A stretch of DNA of 64,000 nucleotides from Saprospiraceae bacterium (GCA_028285085.1 JANQQI010000130.1:1-64000); one strand, 5' to 3'. Shown: positions 8,538 to 18,873, counted from the stretch's first letter. Made by a program: numbers and translations. Notes: generated from the sequence alone by a model not told the origin.

Positions 8538-9464
8538 ATGCTTTTCTCCATCATTATCCCGACTCGCAACCGCGCTACCCTGCTCCGCAAGGCCATTGAC
8601 TCGGTACTGGCGCAAAGTTACCTAAACTGGGAACTCATCATTGTAGACGATGGCTCCACTGATGCTACTCGGGATATAGTAGCTCATTTCGAAGATCAAC
8701 GCGTTCAATACCATTTTCAGGGTCATCGGGAGCGGAGTCACGCCCGCAATCGAGGCATTGAACTGGCCAAGGGCGATTATATCTGCTTTATGGATGATGA
8801 TGATTATGTTCAACCACATCATTTGCAAGCTTTCGCAATAGCCTATCAAAAGGGCCGGCATCCGGAGACCATTTTACGGACGGGCTATTGGATGGCCCAC
8901 AAAGGGCAGCTACGTCCCAGCCCGAATTACGATCCAAAGCAGGCCCAGCATCCGGTCACCTTTGCCGCCCATCAGATGTGTGGTGTCTGGAGTCTATGTA
9001 TTCCAAGGCAATATTTAGAGCAGGATCGGTTTCCGGTTGAATTTCCGCATTGGCAGGACACGCATTTGATTTTACGCCTCTTGGCCAGGCATCCATTTCA
9101 TCAACTTGCGATGTATTCCTACGTTTATGTGATCCATCCACGAAGAGGCTCCACCACCCTTTATCAGCATCCGGAGGCAAAGCAGCGCATTGAGAGTAAT
9201 GTCGCAGCGATGCGCCATCTTTTCAAAAACTATGGTGAGCTCGTCAACCCATTTTTGCCAACCCAAACGCCAGAATATTTATATAGTGAGAAATACGCCC
9301 AGCACGCTGTCAATGCCATCATCTACCACCGTTGGTCGCTGGGATGGTATTGCCTGCGCCGAGCTTTCGGCGCAGATCTGCGTTGGTGGCAGTGGCGATA
9401 TTACTTACGTTTTTTCTTTTTTGCGCCTTGGTATGGAATTTATTTAAAATGGCGTAACCAATAA
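8538..9464 (+). CDS. Family 2 glycosyltransferase
   Basis: A 308-residue GT-A enzyme. The N-terminus MLFSIIIPTRNRATLLRKAI is the typical GT2 opening. VDDGS (Asp37, Asp38) binds the nucleotide sugar, and CFMDDDDYV (85-88) is the DxD metal-binding site. HARNRGIELAKGDY is the usual conserved segment before it. The C-terminal part is basic and aromatic (RWWQWRYYLRFFFFAPWYG), suggesting membrane association, common for enzymes that act on undecaprenyl-linked acceptors. It is a lone plus-strand gene between two divergent or convergent neighbours and ends 2 bases from the stop of the flippase gene. The donor sugar is unknown. Confidence 0.9.
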   Translation: MLFSIIIPTRNRATLLRKAIDSVLAQSYLNWELIIVDDGSTDATRDIVAHFEDQRVQYHFQGHRERSHARNRGIELAKGDYICFMDDDDYVQPHHLQAFAIAYQKGRHPETILRTGYWMAHKGQLRPSPNYDPKQAQHPVTFAAHQMCGVWSLCIPRQYLEQDRFPVEFPHWQDTHLILRLLARHPFHQLAMYSYVYVIHPRRGSTTLYQHPEAKQRIESNVAAMRHLFKNYGELVNPFLPTQTPEYLYSEKYAQHAVNAIIYHRWSLGWYCLRRAFGADLRWWQWRYYLRFFFFAPWYGIYLKWRNQ

Positions 9465-9466
9465 GA

Positions 9467-10906
9467 TCATTGATGAGATACCATTTGTCTTAAATCCTCA
9501 AATAGAAAAGGATAAAATCGCTGCATGAGCATCAAGTAAATTCCTCCCCCTGTTATCCCACCACACAATAACAACCATAAATATTGGTCCGAAAAAATAC
9601 TATTCCATAGCAAAAAAGAAGCGCCAAATGCCAGACCAGCGATTAACAATGGCTTAAGTATCTCTTTCAAATACTTTTTAAAACTAATTCTAATAAATGG
9701 TCTGATCAGCAATCTAAAAAAGGGATATGGCACAATGATTTGAATCCCAAGAAGAGCAATTGCAACACCCCACAACTCCCATCGTACGCCGAGCAAGATC
9801 ATCCCCGGCACTATAAAAAATACGGCAACATTCCAATAGAAACTCAGATCTGCTCGGCCTTTTGCTAGTAGTAAGGAACTAATCGGATTACCAACGCTAT
9901 AGAGTAAATAAACAAGGCAAAGCATTTGGAAAATCCCCGAATACGATGCCCAGTCAGCAACAAAGAAGTAAGGCACAAAAGCCGACGCAAACCAAAATAA
10001 AAAGAGGTAAATCGGAAAATTAACCAGGCAAATATAGTTGAGCTGACGTAAGTACACTTGTTTTACACGCTCTTGATCTTCTTTTATTTTCGATAATAGT
10101 GGAAATCCAACTCTGGTGAATATAGGATTGATGAGATGAATGGGCCGTACTAACAACCCTTTTAATACATCGTAAATCCCCAGTACTTCTGTACCGAGTA
10201 GTTTACCAATAATGAGGACATCAATATTTTTATTGAAGTAATTGAGGAAACGCTCACCGAGCTGAAAAAGACCAAAACGAAAGAAGAATTGAAGCTCTGC
10301 CTTTTTAAAAATAAAGCGCGGACGAAATAAGGCCAAACCATACCACAGCAAACCAACAAGTTCTATGGCTACCCGAACGAGATAGCCAATGACTAAAGCA
10401 TAAACGCCAAATCCCCGCCAAGCAAAATAAACCACAGCGACAAACACGCCGAAACTACGTATGAGATCAATTTGAGCGAGTTGCTTGAAGCGTAATTCTT
10501 TTTGTAGTAATACTCGAAATTGCTGCCCAAAACTGCTCACAAAAAAAGCAATAGCTACAATCCGCAACAAACCGGTTAAATCCTCCTCGGCATAAAACCT
10601 CGCCAGCAATGGACTGAGAAAAAATAACCCGACTGAAAGCAAAAAACCGACTACGATCACTAGCCAATACAAAGATGATAGTTGAGTGGAACTTACCTCC
10701 TCTTTGTGAATCACCCCGTTACTGAATCCCAGGTCAAGAAAAATCACCGCAAAAGCTAAAACTACGTTGACAATAGCCATTAAGCCAAAATCCTCAGGCT
10801 CGATCAAGCGTACCACAATCCACAATTGTGCAAGGCTGACCAGTAAATGCATTAGCGTACTGATTCCATTCCATTTGACACCCTCAAAAGCTTTTTTCCG
10901 GTACAT
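9467..10906 (-). CDS. Lipopolysaccharide/exopolysaccharide flippase (MOP superfamily, WzxC/TuaB type)
   Basis: A 479-residue, very hydrophobic protein with about 12-14 predicted membrane segments. The start MYRKKAFEGVKWNGISTL and the segment LIEPEDFGLMAIVNVVLAFA match the polysaccharide-transport branch of the MOP superfamily (WzxC, TuaB). Such proteins flip lipid-linked oligosaccharide repeats across the inner membrane. RFGLFQLGERFLNYFNKNID is the usual mid-protein motif. This is the first of two flippases in the window; the other is at 59.2-60.5 kb in the long exopolysaccharide locus. Two separate polymers, or a polymer and a glycoprotein glycan, may therefore be exported. It is divergent from the methyltransferase gene at 10956. 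Confidence 0.85.
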   Translation of the reverse strand: MYRKKAFEGVKWNGISTLMHLLVSLAQLWIVVRLIEPEDFGLMAIVNVVLAFAVIFLDLGFSNGVIHKEEVSSTQLSSLYWLVIVVGFLLSVGLFFLSPLLARFYAEEDLTGLLRIVAIAFFVSSFGQQFRVLLQKELRFKQLAQIDLIRSFGVFVAVVYFAWRGFGVYALVIGYLVRVAIELVGLLWYGLALFRPRFIFKKAELQFFFRFGLFQLGERFLNYFNKNIDVLIIGKLLGTEVLGIYDVLKGLLVRPIHLINPIFTRVGFPLLSKIKEDQERVKQVYLRQLNYICLVNFPIYLFLFWFASAFVPYFFVADWASYSGIFQMLCLVYLLYSVGNPISSLLLAKGRADLSFYWNVAVFFIVPGMILLGVRWELWGVAIALLGIQIIVPYPFFRLLIRPFIRISFKKYLKEILKPLLIAGLAFGASFLLWNSIFSDQYLWLLLCGGITGGGIYLMLMQRFYPFLFEDLRQMVSHQ

Positions 10907-10955
10907 GGCAGGAAAAGGTTAACAAAGTCTATCTTTACTTGCTCAAGGCCGCAAG

Positions 10956-11486
10956 ATGTTGAAAAAATTACTGTTCTGGCGTAAAAAGACCTGGAAAAAG
11001 ATTGAGTACTTCAATCCAGAATGGAAAACGCGTATCCAATCGATGGCTCAACTTATCCCAGAATCAAGTCAATCAGTAGTTGATCTGGGTTGTGGAAAGA
11101 TGTGGTTACTCGATTTTCTTCAGGATGATATCATTTATCACCCTGTGGACTACCAGCGTCGAGGCCCCAATACCATCATCGCTGACTTTAATAAAGGCCA
11201 ATTTCCATCCATAAAAGCAGATGTTTTCTTTGTGAGCGGTTGCCTGGAGTATGTAGACGATTATGAGTGGTTTATTGAAAACATCACCGCTCACGGCCAA
11301 CACTGTATTTTATCTTACTGCAGCCTCGAACATTTTCCCGACATCGAAGATCGAAAGCAACGCTGCTGGGTAAACCATCTTCAGGGCTCGGAAGTCATCC
11401 AACTTTTTGCTAATCATGGGTTTGGCTTACAGCAAAAAATTTCGGGTACTTATTTCATCTTTCACTTTTCGCGTAAGTCGTTATGA
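10956..11486 (+). CDS. SAM-dependent methyltransferase-like protein
   Basis: A 176-residue protein with a Rossmann-type motif I, SVVDLGCGKMW (about 40-50), and an acidic motif II region (HPVDYQRRGPNT). FFVSGCLEYVDDYEWFIENI corresponds to motif IV and its following helix in class I methyltransferases. It is short for the fold but the core strands appear present. Its stop overlaps the start of the pyruvyltransferase by 4 bases (ATGA), so the two are translationally coupled. It leads a three-gene plus-strand operon with the pyruvyltransferase and a GT4 enzyme. A TATCTTTA box (10930-10937) resembles a minus-7 element. A glycan or glycan-lipid substrate is likely but not shown. Confidence 0.7.
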   Translation: MLKKLLFWRKKTWKKIEYFNPEWKTRIQSMAQLIPESSQSVVDLGCGKMWLLDFLQDDIIYHPVDYQRRGPNTIIADFNKGQFPSIKADVFFVSGCLEYVDDYEWFIENITAHGQHCILSYCSLEHFPDIEDRKQRCWVNHLQGSEVIQLFANHGFGLQQKISGTYFIFHFSRKSL

Positions 11487-12724
11487 AAGTCGTCATTATT
11501 AATTCTGTGCCTTTAAATACCGGTGACGAGGCTTTATTACTGGCCATCACACAGGCTCTGTATCAGCGTTTTGGAAAAGTAGAGATTGATGTCTGCTGTA
11601 CGCAAGAGGAATTATGTCGTCAGCATATCCAAGGTTATCGTTTTCATCCTGATTATGAATATACGCTCTATCGTTTTCCATCCACGCTTTTTGGAAGGGG
11701 GATGATATTTTTTAAAAAAGTCGTTTTTAAGCTCTTCGGCTTTAAGACCTATTTGAAGTATTTCCCGTTCCTACGATCAAAAGAGGAACGTAAAAACATC
11801 CGCTTGTTCCAAACCGCAGACTTAATCATTTCCTCTCCCGGTGGTTATTTGCACGATTTCTATTACTACCAAGCTCGCTTTTTGACTTTCAAATTGCTCT
11901 TCTTTCTAAAAAAGCCACTCTTTCTCATAGCACAATCCATCGGCCCATTTTGGAAAGAAGCGTTGTTTGAAAATAACCGGAATATTCTAAATCAAGTGCA
12001 AGCCATATCTGTTCGAGAAGCTTATTCTTACGACCATATTCAAAAACTAGGTGTACAACGTCCAGCAATCACGATCACAACCGATCAGGCCTTTGCTTTG
12101 CATGATCCCAAACAACTCACCCCGAAAAAGAAGCCTCAGAAGCCATTACAGATTGTCATGAACATTCGATGGTGGAAGGATCAAGCACAAACCACAACGC
12201 TCATCGCCCAAGCTATTCAGTTTTGCGCGTGGCTTATTGAAACACACCAAACGAAAATCACCTTTTTGTCTACTTGCCAAGGCATTGCTGATTATCGAGA
12301 TGATAGTCAAATTGCCAAGCAAATTGTTGAACAACTTCCAAAAACACTGCACGCATACATCACAATAGATGACCGACACTATCATCCGCTCGAACTCATT
12401 CAAAAATCCAGTGAATTCGACGCTTATATCGGCATGCGATTACACGGTGCCATCCTCGCTATGCTCGGTGGCACCCCTGCGCTTAATATTGGCTACGAGG
12501 ACAAAACCAAAGGGATTTACGAAATGCTCAACCTGTCAGCGTACATGTTTGATCATGGCGATGGGATCAACAAATGGCAACTGGTTACAAATAGATTCCT
12601 GGACAACCTGGACAACATTCAACAGCAACTACCGCTAGCATTGGACCGTGCAAAAACAAAGGCGAACGCTAACATTGATATCCTTCAGGACTATTGGTCA
12701 AAAGCTGAGAGAAATGCCGAGTGA
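11483..12724 (+). CDS. Polysaccharide pyruvyl transferase family protein
   Basis: A 413-residue protein of the CsaB/WcaK/AmsJ family, which adds ketal-pyruvate from phosphoenolpyruvate to sugars or uses a related GT-B-like fold. Signatures are MKVVIINSVPLNTGDEALLL at the N-terminus (nucleotide-loop type), FLIAQSIGPFW in the middle, and YIGMRLHGAILAMLGGTPAL near the C-terminus. This RLHG motif is diagnostic of the family. The 4-base overlap with the upstream methyltransferase and 11-base overlap with the downstream glycosyltransferase indicate one transcript. Pyruvylation would place a negative charge on a surface polymer. The exact acceptor is unknown. Confidence 0.85.
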   Translation: MKVVIINSVPLNTGDEALLLAITQALYQRFGKVEIDVCCTQEELCRQHIQGYRFHPDYEYTLYRFPSTLFGRGMIFFKKVVFKLFGFKTYLKYFPFLRSKEERKNIRLFQTADLIISSPGGYLHDFYYYQARFLTFKLLFFLKKPLFLIAQSIGPFWKEALFENNRNILNQVQAISVREAYSYDHIQKLGVQRPAITITTDQAFALHDPKQLTPKKKPQKPLQIVMNIRWWKDQAQTTTLIAQAIQFCAWLIETHQTKITFLSTCQGIADYRDDSQIAKQIVEQLPKTLHAYITIDDRHYHPLELIQKSSEFDAYIGMRLHGAILAMLGGTPALNIGYEDKTKGIYEMLNLSAYMFDHGDGINKWQLVTNRFLDNLDNIQQQLPLALDRAKTKANANIDILQDYWSKAERNAE

Positions 12725-13874
12725 CCAATTAAAAATCATGGTTTTTGCGGAATCGCTCTCGCCCGCTTCAGAAACTTTTGTCTACCATCACATCCATGAG
12801 CTGAGCAAACAATATACATTATGGCCGCTTTGCTTGAGGCGTGAAAATGAAGCTCAATTTAAATATGACCGAGTGAAGGTATTGCCGCATCGCCGCAATC
12901 GATGGGTGCGTTGGCGGCGGCGATTTAATGCTAGATATCGGCAACAGCTGAGTTATCACGATCCATTATTAGCTCGGGTCTTGCAAACAAAAATTTCCGA
13001 ATGTACCCCCGATATCATTCATTGTCATTTTGGAATTCAAGCTCTTTGGATCATTGATAATTTAAAAACCAACATCCCTGTTCTAATTACATTCCACGGT
13101 TATGATGCCTCTACCCTACTACGAGATCCGGCCTACCTCATGAAAATGCAACAGGTGTTGGCGCTACCAAATGTATATTGCCATTTTGTAGCTGACGCCC
13201 TTCTCCAAAATATGATTAACGCCGGTATTCAACCCCGACATGCAAAAATTATCCACTTGGGTATTGATACTAGACAGTTTCAGCCACATCAGAGGGACAA
13301 GCAATCTGTTTTCACCTTCTTACAAATTGCTCGTTTTGTGGAAAAGAAAGGCCATGCTCTCACCCTTCGCGCTTATCACCGATTCTTGCAATCAAATCCC
13401 GCTCAATCTACTCGCTTGATTCTTGCCGGTGATGGTCCTGAGCGGGAAAAAATGCAACAACTCGCCAAAACATTAGGAATCAAACAACATGTAGAATTTC
13501 CGGGCTGGGTGCAGCCCAGTGAAGCTATTGACTTGATGCAGCAGGCTGACGTTTTTGTTCAGCACAGCATCACAAGCGCTAGGGGTGATACCGAAGGGTT
13601 ACCTACAACTCTGATGGAAGCAATGGCCATGGAGCTTCCAATTATCAGCACTCAGCATTCCGGCATTCCTGAGTTGGTTAAACCCGAGCATGGATTATTA
13701 GTCGCCGAGCGTGATATTACAGCATTTTCCCAATGTTTTTCTAAGATGCTGGGCCAATCCCGACGATCGGTAAATCGCCAACACATTCTGGCAGAATTTG
13801 ACCTCAGAGTGTATCTGAAGCGACTGGTAAATTACTACCAGCAGATTATTCAAACACCCGTTAACGAAGGATAA
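12714..13874 (+). CDS. Family 4 glycosyltransferase (colanic-acid WcaL-like)
   Basis: A 386-residue GT4 enzyme. The ATG at 12714 gives MPSDQLKIMVFAESLSPASE, which aligns with the usual start; a longer in-frame ATG at 12648 would overlap the upstream gene by 77 bases. ITFHGYDAS (about 125) and HFGIQALW belong to the acceptor domain. TFLQIARFVEKKGHALTLRA and LILAGDGPEREKMQQLA mark the donor domain. EGLPTTLMEAMAMELPIIS carries the EX7E motif of retaining GT4 enzymes. SPASETFVYHHI is typical of exopolysaccharide enzymes such as WcaL and AmsK. It is last in the operon and overlaps the convergent porU2 gene by 14 bases. Confidence 0.88.
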   Translation: MPSDQLKIMVFAESLSPASETFVYHHIHELSKQYTLWPLCLRRENEAQFKYDRVKVLPHRRNRWVRWRRRFNARYRQQLSYHDPLLARVLQTKISECTPDIIHCHFGIQALWIIDNLKTNIPVLITFHGYDASTLLRDPAYLMKMQQVLALPNVYCHFVADALLQNMINAGIQPRHAKIIHLGIDTRQFQPHQRDKQSVFTFLQIARFVEKKGHALTLRAYHRFLQSNPAQSTRLILAGDGPEREKMQQLAKTLGIKQHVEFPGWVQPSEAIDLMQQADVFVQHSITSARGDTEGLPTTLMEAMAMELPIISTQHSGIPELVKPEHGLLVAERDITAFSQCFSKMLGQSRRSVNRQHILAEFDLRVYLKRLVNYYQQIIQTPVNEG

Positions 13875-16800
13875 CCATTTTTCCGATATCATGCCTGAAG
13901 AAGCCAGAGGTACTGTTCTCAAATTTATCGTAAGATTCACCATTAGCTTTTTGTACCACCACACGATACAAATAAACACCATTGGCTAGCTTACCACCGT
14001 ATTCATCCGTTCCATCCCAGCGATATTCTGTACGATGAGTACCGATCTTGAGTGGGCCAATATCATCTTGTGTAATTTCCTTGACGATACGGCCGGAAAC
14101 TGTAAAAATTTGGATTTTGAAAAACTCGGGAATCTCCTCACCGGTCAGCGTATAGACAAATTGAGTTGAAGTAGAAAATGGATTAGGATAGTTTAGAATA
14201 TTAGAAATGGCTTGGCGGTTAATCACTTCGAATGAGACCTTAAAGTCAACTGCTCCGGATTGGTTTCCACTAGCATCTTCTGCCTGAACCAAAAGCTGAT
14301 AGACACCATCCTCCTCGAAGACTGGATTGAACTCAATCATTGCTTTGTTCTGCTCTCCACTGCTTCCAATACTTGCCGGATAGAACCGTATCCATTCACT
14401 ACTCATTGGAATGTTTTCTGCAATGGTAGCATCCGGATATTTTAAAAACACTTTAAACAAAGAAGTATCTGATAACTCCAGAAACTCATTCTCATCCTTC
14501 AAAGTAATGACAATATTAGGACGCGGAGAGACAATGTCTCCGTTCATAATATGTACCCCGTCAAAGGTCACATCAAGCAAGGGGTTTTCAATATCCCCTT
14601 TGATATAAAATTGAGTGGTAGCATAATTATTGAAAATGTAACGCTCGGGCTGATCTCCATCCGGATTCACCGTCATGATCAAATTATGCGGTCCAATACG
14701 ATTTCTAGTATCTACTTCAAGTCGGGTCGTTAGATTGCCATCTGAAGTCAATGGCTCCTTACGCTGCAAGGTGATAACTTCATTATTGGCATTATCATAA
14801 ATAGAATACTTTACCAAAAGGCTATCCATGTCATAAGGACTGACATTATCAATTTGTACCTCAAATTGCATTGGCTCCCCCTGTTGTAAGGTATCCCGAT
14901 TAAAGACAAAGTAACCATTACTATTCACCGCTGCATCGGGCAGCCCTTCATATAAAACACGCCAATAGTCCAGTTGCGGAACTGTTCGGTTCGTTTCATC
15001 TGAAGCATAATAAATTAACTTGAGATAGGGATACTCCGCCGCATCAATGAAATCGAGCATAGTATCCTTGGTTATAAGTTCAGGGATCAATAGCGTTTCG
15101 GTCATTTCCGCATTCAACCCATATACAGATAAATAAGCGGTATCAACTGGCAGAGCCTCTAATTCCGATAACTTCCATTTTAAGTTGGTCCAATCTTTTG
15201 CGGGCCCAATGATTTTTGATACTAGGGTACCGTTCACACGATTACGTGGAATAAATGCTTCTGTGATAATTTCGTCGTCACTAGTTAGAGCAATATCCTC
15301 ATCAAGTACACCGCCATCTTTTTTGTAAATAATAGAATAGGGTACCGATCCATAATCTTCTAACAATCGAACCAAATTAGCGCCCTGAGCTTCCAGCAAA
15401 CTAAAAATATTTTCTCCTAAAGCCACAGAATCCTGTGCCCAGTCCTCCGGATAAAAACTATCATCAAAGTTTTTGAGTACCGTGAAAAGATAAACAATAT
15501 TATTTTCTGGAATGACTTCGTCCAAGAAGACCATCAAATTATTTCTTTCCTCTTGCGTACTCGTGGGGAAAGTAAAGACATAAGTTTGATTCCCCCCATT
15601 GATACTCCCATATTCTCCTCCAGGTTGGTTAGGCCAGCCGCCTCCGGTCAAAGAATCGGTAACTGCCACCGCTACTGCGCCATCCGTCAAAGGTAGCAAC
15701 CAAGGGCGAACTGAGGCCGCAGGAGATTCAAAATTATAGATAAAGGCAGGAGGGGTGTTCGGATCGTATCTTTTGTTATTAATGGTAATGAAAAAGCCAT
15801 TTTCTCCAAAACTAAAACGCTGATCCTCGGGTAAGATAATACCTTCGAATTCGTTGTATTTATATTGGTAAAAATGAGATTGATTCCAGCCATTTGAACC
15901 ATCTGGTAAGTAGATAAATGAGCTTTCTTCCCAGATGAAGCCTAATTCTGCACTAATACTATCGGGGCTAATCCGCCAATAATAAACTGTGCTATCTTGC
16001 ATATTGATGGGCGGTGCCCACTTGACCACTCCTCCAACCTGTTCAATTTCAGTGCTTAGTTTTAAACTACTATTGAAAGTTTCGGCAGTATCAATTTCAA
16101 TAAGGTATTTAGTATTAGGGGCGAGTGAATTGGCGGTTGAAGCGACTAAGGTCACCTCTGATTCGTTGACAATACCAAAGTTCTCCGGAAAAATTGGACG
16201 GGCACTATCATCAAAAATAAATAAGTCAATACCCGGTAAACCCGTGTTACCTTTTAGTTCGTTATTCAACTCGGCTGCTGGATCCGGTAGCTCTTCTACT
16301 TTTTCTTCGGTATCCACCCGGATGAAAAATTTATTCAAGCCCGCAGAAGCTTGCCCAAAGGAGGCTACAGTGTAGGATAATTCTTTTTGAAAAGCGGGCG
16401 TTGCTATTTTTTCCCGACTAACGAGAATCTGATCACCACTGGGTAAACGCTGCTCTACTTCGACGATAATCGAATCCGAAAAGTTATGTCCTAGGTTGGA
16501 CACCGCGAAGTTAATTTCAAAACTATCTAGTTGAGTGGTCACAACCGAAGGCTCAAAAGACACCGATTCAATTCCTACAGTGTAATCCGGGCCGGGCTGT
16601 GGGTTGAGCCGCAGAGCCGGATCACCGTGCAACGTAAATTGTTGTAACAAGGTCGCGTAGTATAACCCTTGATTATTATCAAAGTTCGCAATCGTGGCTT
16701 GCAAAACTTCGCCAATGGAGCTGCCGTACATTTCGCCACCAATGAGTTGATAGTATTTTTCTGCAAAGGCGCGCAAGGTAGAAGGTAAACCTAATCCCGT

Positions 16801-18873
16801 CGAAGCGCCAAAAGCAATCGCTCCTTTGTCTTCCAGAAAAATGAAGCGTTCACTAATTCCCTGGCTCGAAGTATGGATATTCCCTGAATAGCATCCCAGA
16901 GAAAGTAATAAAGGATATTTTCCAAAATTGCGATAGCGCTCTGGATTATCAATGTTGAAGTCAAAAGTTCCTACCGCCGAATGACCAAAGAAAGTAATGA
17001 TCGAGACGCCTTCATTGATCTTTTCAAAAATCTCATCGGATTCTCCAATCTGAATGGGATCCGTACTCGATTTATAAAAAGCAGTGACATCTCCACCGAA
17101 TTTATTGTTTTCGATGGTGTTTTCCATGGACTTAAGATGCGCCCGAATCGTCGCTTGTTCAGAAGGATTCCCTCCACCACCAAGATGCAGCAATTGTTTC
17201 ATCCATAGCCGATCTGCAGCCGTTTGGGGCAGGTTGACGTTACTTTCAAACGTCTCCACTTTTTCCAAGTATTCACGAATTGTTTCCTGGTCTTCAACGG
17301 CAATCCGGCTAATCGGAATCACCGGGATGTTGGTATGCGTCCCCGCTACAAGGAGATTATCTGAGCCCGGTAGTCCAAAGGTTGGTACGTAGAAGGTCTC
17401 ATTGGTACTTTGTTGTAGTTGTTCTTCAGTCCGCGCTTTGCTTAATTCTCTACCTTTTCCAATGATGAACAAAAAGCTCGGATTCGACCAATTCTTTTTA
17501 ATGTAATGGGCAAAGTTGCGAACCGAGATGCTGTGCCTTGGGATACCATAAGCAAATTGTTCGTACAAATCATTGATATCCACCACAAGCGTACTATAAC
17601 CGCCACCAGCCATTGATTGCCGATAGTTTGCATAATCTTGTACGGCATTGCTCCCCCCCATCAAACTCGGATGAGAGATGATAACAAACTCACTATCCGT
17701 ATTGGAAAAATCTGGAAAATCAACCGCTTCTGCCTCCTCTGGTGTAATCCCATTGACTGTATTAACCAAAATCAGTTGGCGATCTTCACTTGAGGAAGGC
17801 AAACGGACACGCACTTGGCCACTATTGACGTCAGTGACGACCCGCAGTTGATTCGTCAAATCATAGAGTACCGGATCTTGTCCCCCAGTATTGAAGTTTT
17901 CAATTTCCAGGTAGATATCAGAACCACTAGCCGGGACTGTGAATAAAAACTTGTTCTCGTTATTAAAATTGAATTTACGCGGATAAGTCAGCTTAGCAAA
18001 CGCAATCGCATAACGATCTGTGTTCCCCAAATCACCGATGACTTCCACTTCATTGTCATCTTCTATCTCGTTGATCGAAAATGTTCCATTATATTCATTT
18101 GCTCGATGCCCACCGAAGGATAAACTAAGAACGTTACTATTGTTAAAATTGATTCGGACATCATGAGCGTGATAGTCCGAGGCATATCTAATTTGTAAAT
18201 TTGCATTTCCGCTAGAATGCCGCTCCGAAGTCGGCAGTGTAATGGTATGGCTATTACTCCAAGCTGAAGCAAAGCCTTCTCCATTATCAAAGGTAGAACG
18301 GCCAATACTTCCACCATTTGTGCTTTTCGTAAAATTAGAGGTAAATAGTTGGACACTTTCGTGTAAATAAAATGATTCAGCGGAAGGAAGATTGGTTAGA
18401 TTATTATTTAAATTATCAAACCGTTGATGAGGTAGCCCGTCATCGGACCAAGTCAAATAATATGCACTCTCATCCGAGAATAGACTATAATCTGTATTTA
18501 ATAGCTCATCCTCCGGAGTTTTATAAAGAAATTGATCGATCTCTGAGCGATTCTTTTGCCCAAAAAAGGCGATGTAATCATTATTGCCGAAAACCCCGCT
18601 GGTAGAAGTATAAATAGGAATTTCTTCTCCAAGATGAAAAATTTGATAGTTCTCCCCTTCTATTGTCCCGGCAGGCACGCCAGCATCTTGTAGAGCTGAT
18701 TGAGTAAGATGATAAATACCGTCTTCTTCAATCGTTACTTTCACATATTGCTGTCCGTAATTAATCCACTCATTACCGTACAAAGTATCTACGCCATTCC
18801 ACATTTGTCCATGCATTAGCGGGAGGCTAAAGCATAGGCTAATGATCAGCGACCAATAAACTTTATTCATCAT
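13861..18873 (-). CDS. porU2: Putative type IX secretion system sortase PorU2 (C25 cysteine peptidase)
   Basis: A 1670-residue exported protein with a signal peptide (MMNKVYWSLIISLCFSLPLM). It has a gingipain-type C25 peptidase domain at about 390-760 with FFGHSAVGTF (His631) and LSLGCYSG (Cys661) as the likely catalytic pair. CARDB/Ig-like beta domains follow, and the C-terminal FlgD-like module (NYPNPFSTSTQFVYTLTG to NGVYLYRVVV) is followed by a basic tail. PorU enzymes cut T9SS sorting domains and transfer the cargo to anionic LPS. This long form, lacking an adjacent porV, matches what is annotated as PorU2. Two likely T9SS cargo proteins lie in this window (34.6 and 40.5 kb). A TAATTTTG minus-7 box sits 50-58 bases upstream. 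Confidence 0.85.
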   Translation of the reverse strand: MMNKVYWSLIISLCFSLPLMHGQMWNGVDTLYGNEWINYGQQYVKVTIEEDGIYHLTQSALQDAGVPAGTIEGENYQIFHLGEEIPIYTSTSGVFGNNDYIAFFGQKNRSEIDQFLYKTPEDELLNTDYSLFSDESAYYLTWSDDGLPHQRFDNLNNNLTNLPSAESFYLHESVQLFTSNFTKSTNGGSIGRSTFDNGEGFASAWSNSHTITLPTSERHSSGNANLQIRYASDYHAHDVRINFNNSNVLSLSFGGHRANEYNGTFSINEIEDDNEVEVIGDLGNTDRYAIAFAKLTYPRKFNFNNENKFLFTVPASGSDIYLEIENFNTGGQDPVLYDLTNQLRVVTDVNSGQVRVRLPSSSEDRQLILVNTVNGITPEEAEAVDFPDFSNTDSEFVIISHPSLMGGSNAVQDYANYRQSMAGGGYSTLVVDINDLYEQFAYGIPRHSISVRNFAHYIKKNWSNPSFLFIIGKGRELSKARTEEQLQQSTNETFYVPTFGLPGSDNLLVAGTHTNIPVIPISRIAVEDQETIREYLEKVETFESNVNLPQTAADRLWMKQLLHLGGGGNPSEQATIRAHLKSMENTIENNKFGGDVTAFYKSSTDPIQIGESDEIFEKINEGVSIITFFGHSAVGTFDFNIDNPERYRNFGKYPLLLSLGCYSGNIHTSSQGISERFIFLEDKGAIAFGASTGLGLPSTLRAFAEKYYQLIGGEMYGSSIGEVLQATIANFDNNQGLYYATLLQQFTLHGDPALRLNPQPGPDYTVGIESVSFEPSVVTTQLDSFEINFAVSNLGHNFSDSIIVEVEQRLPSGDQILVSREKIATPAFQKELSYTVASFGQASAGLNKFFIRVDTEEKVEELPDPAAELNNELKGNTGLPGIDLFIFDDSARPIFPENFGIVNESEVTLVASTANSLAPNTKYLIEIDTAETFNSSLKLSTEIEQVGGVVKWAPPINMQDSTVYYWRISPDSISAELGFIWEESSFIYLPDGSNGWNQSHFYQYKYNEFEGIILPEDQRFSFGENGFFITINNKRYDPNTPPAFIYNFESPAASVRPWLLPLTDGAVAVAVTDSLTGGGWPNQPGGEYGSINGGNQTYVFTFPTSTQEERNNLMVFLDEVIPENNIVYLFTVLKNFDDSFYPEDWAQDSVALGENIFSLLEAQGANLVRLLEDYGSVPYSIIYKKDGGVLDEDIALTSDDEIITEAFIPRNRVNGTLVSKIIGPAKDWTNLKWKLSELEALPVDTAYLSVYGLNAEMTETLLIPELITKDTMLDFIDAAEYPYLKLIYYASDETNRTVPQLDYWRVLYEGLPDAAVNSNGYFVFNRDTLQQGEPMQFEVQIDNVSPYDMDSLLVKYSIYDNANNEVITLQRKEPLTSDGNLTTRLEVDTRNRIGPHNLIMTVNPDGDQPERYIFNNYATTQFYIKGDIENPLLDVTFDGVHIMNGDIVSPRPNIVITLKDENEFLELSDTSLFKVFLKYPDATIAENIPMSSEWIRFYPASIGSSGEQNKAMIEFNPVFEEDGVYQLLVQAEDASGNQSGAVDFKVSFEVINRQAISNILNYPNPFSTSTQFVYTLTGEEIPEFFKIQIFTVSGRIVKEITQDDIGPLKIGTHRTEYRWDGTDEYGGKLANGVYLYRVVVQKANGESYDKFENSTSGFFRHDIGKMVILR

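Noticed and set aside
12648-12713. Upstream ATG at 12648 for the GT4 gene.
   Set aside because: It overlaps the pyruvyltransferase by 77 bases and adds 22 residues without similarity to the family start.
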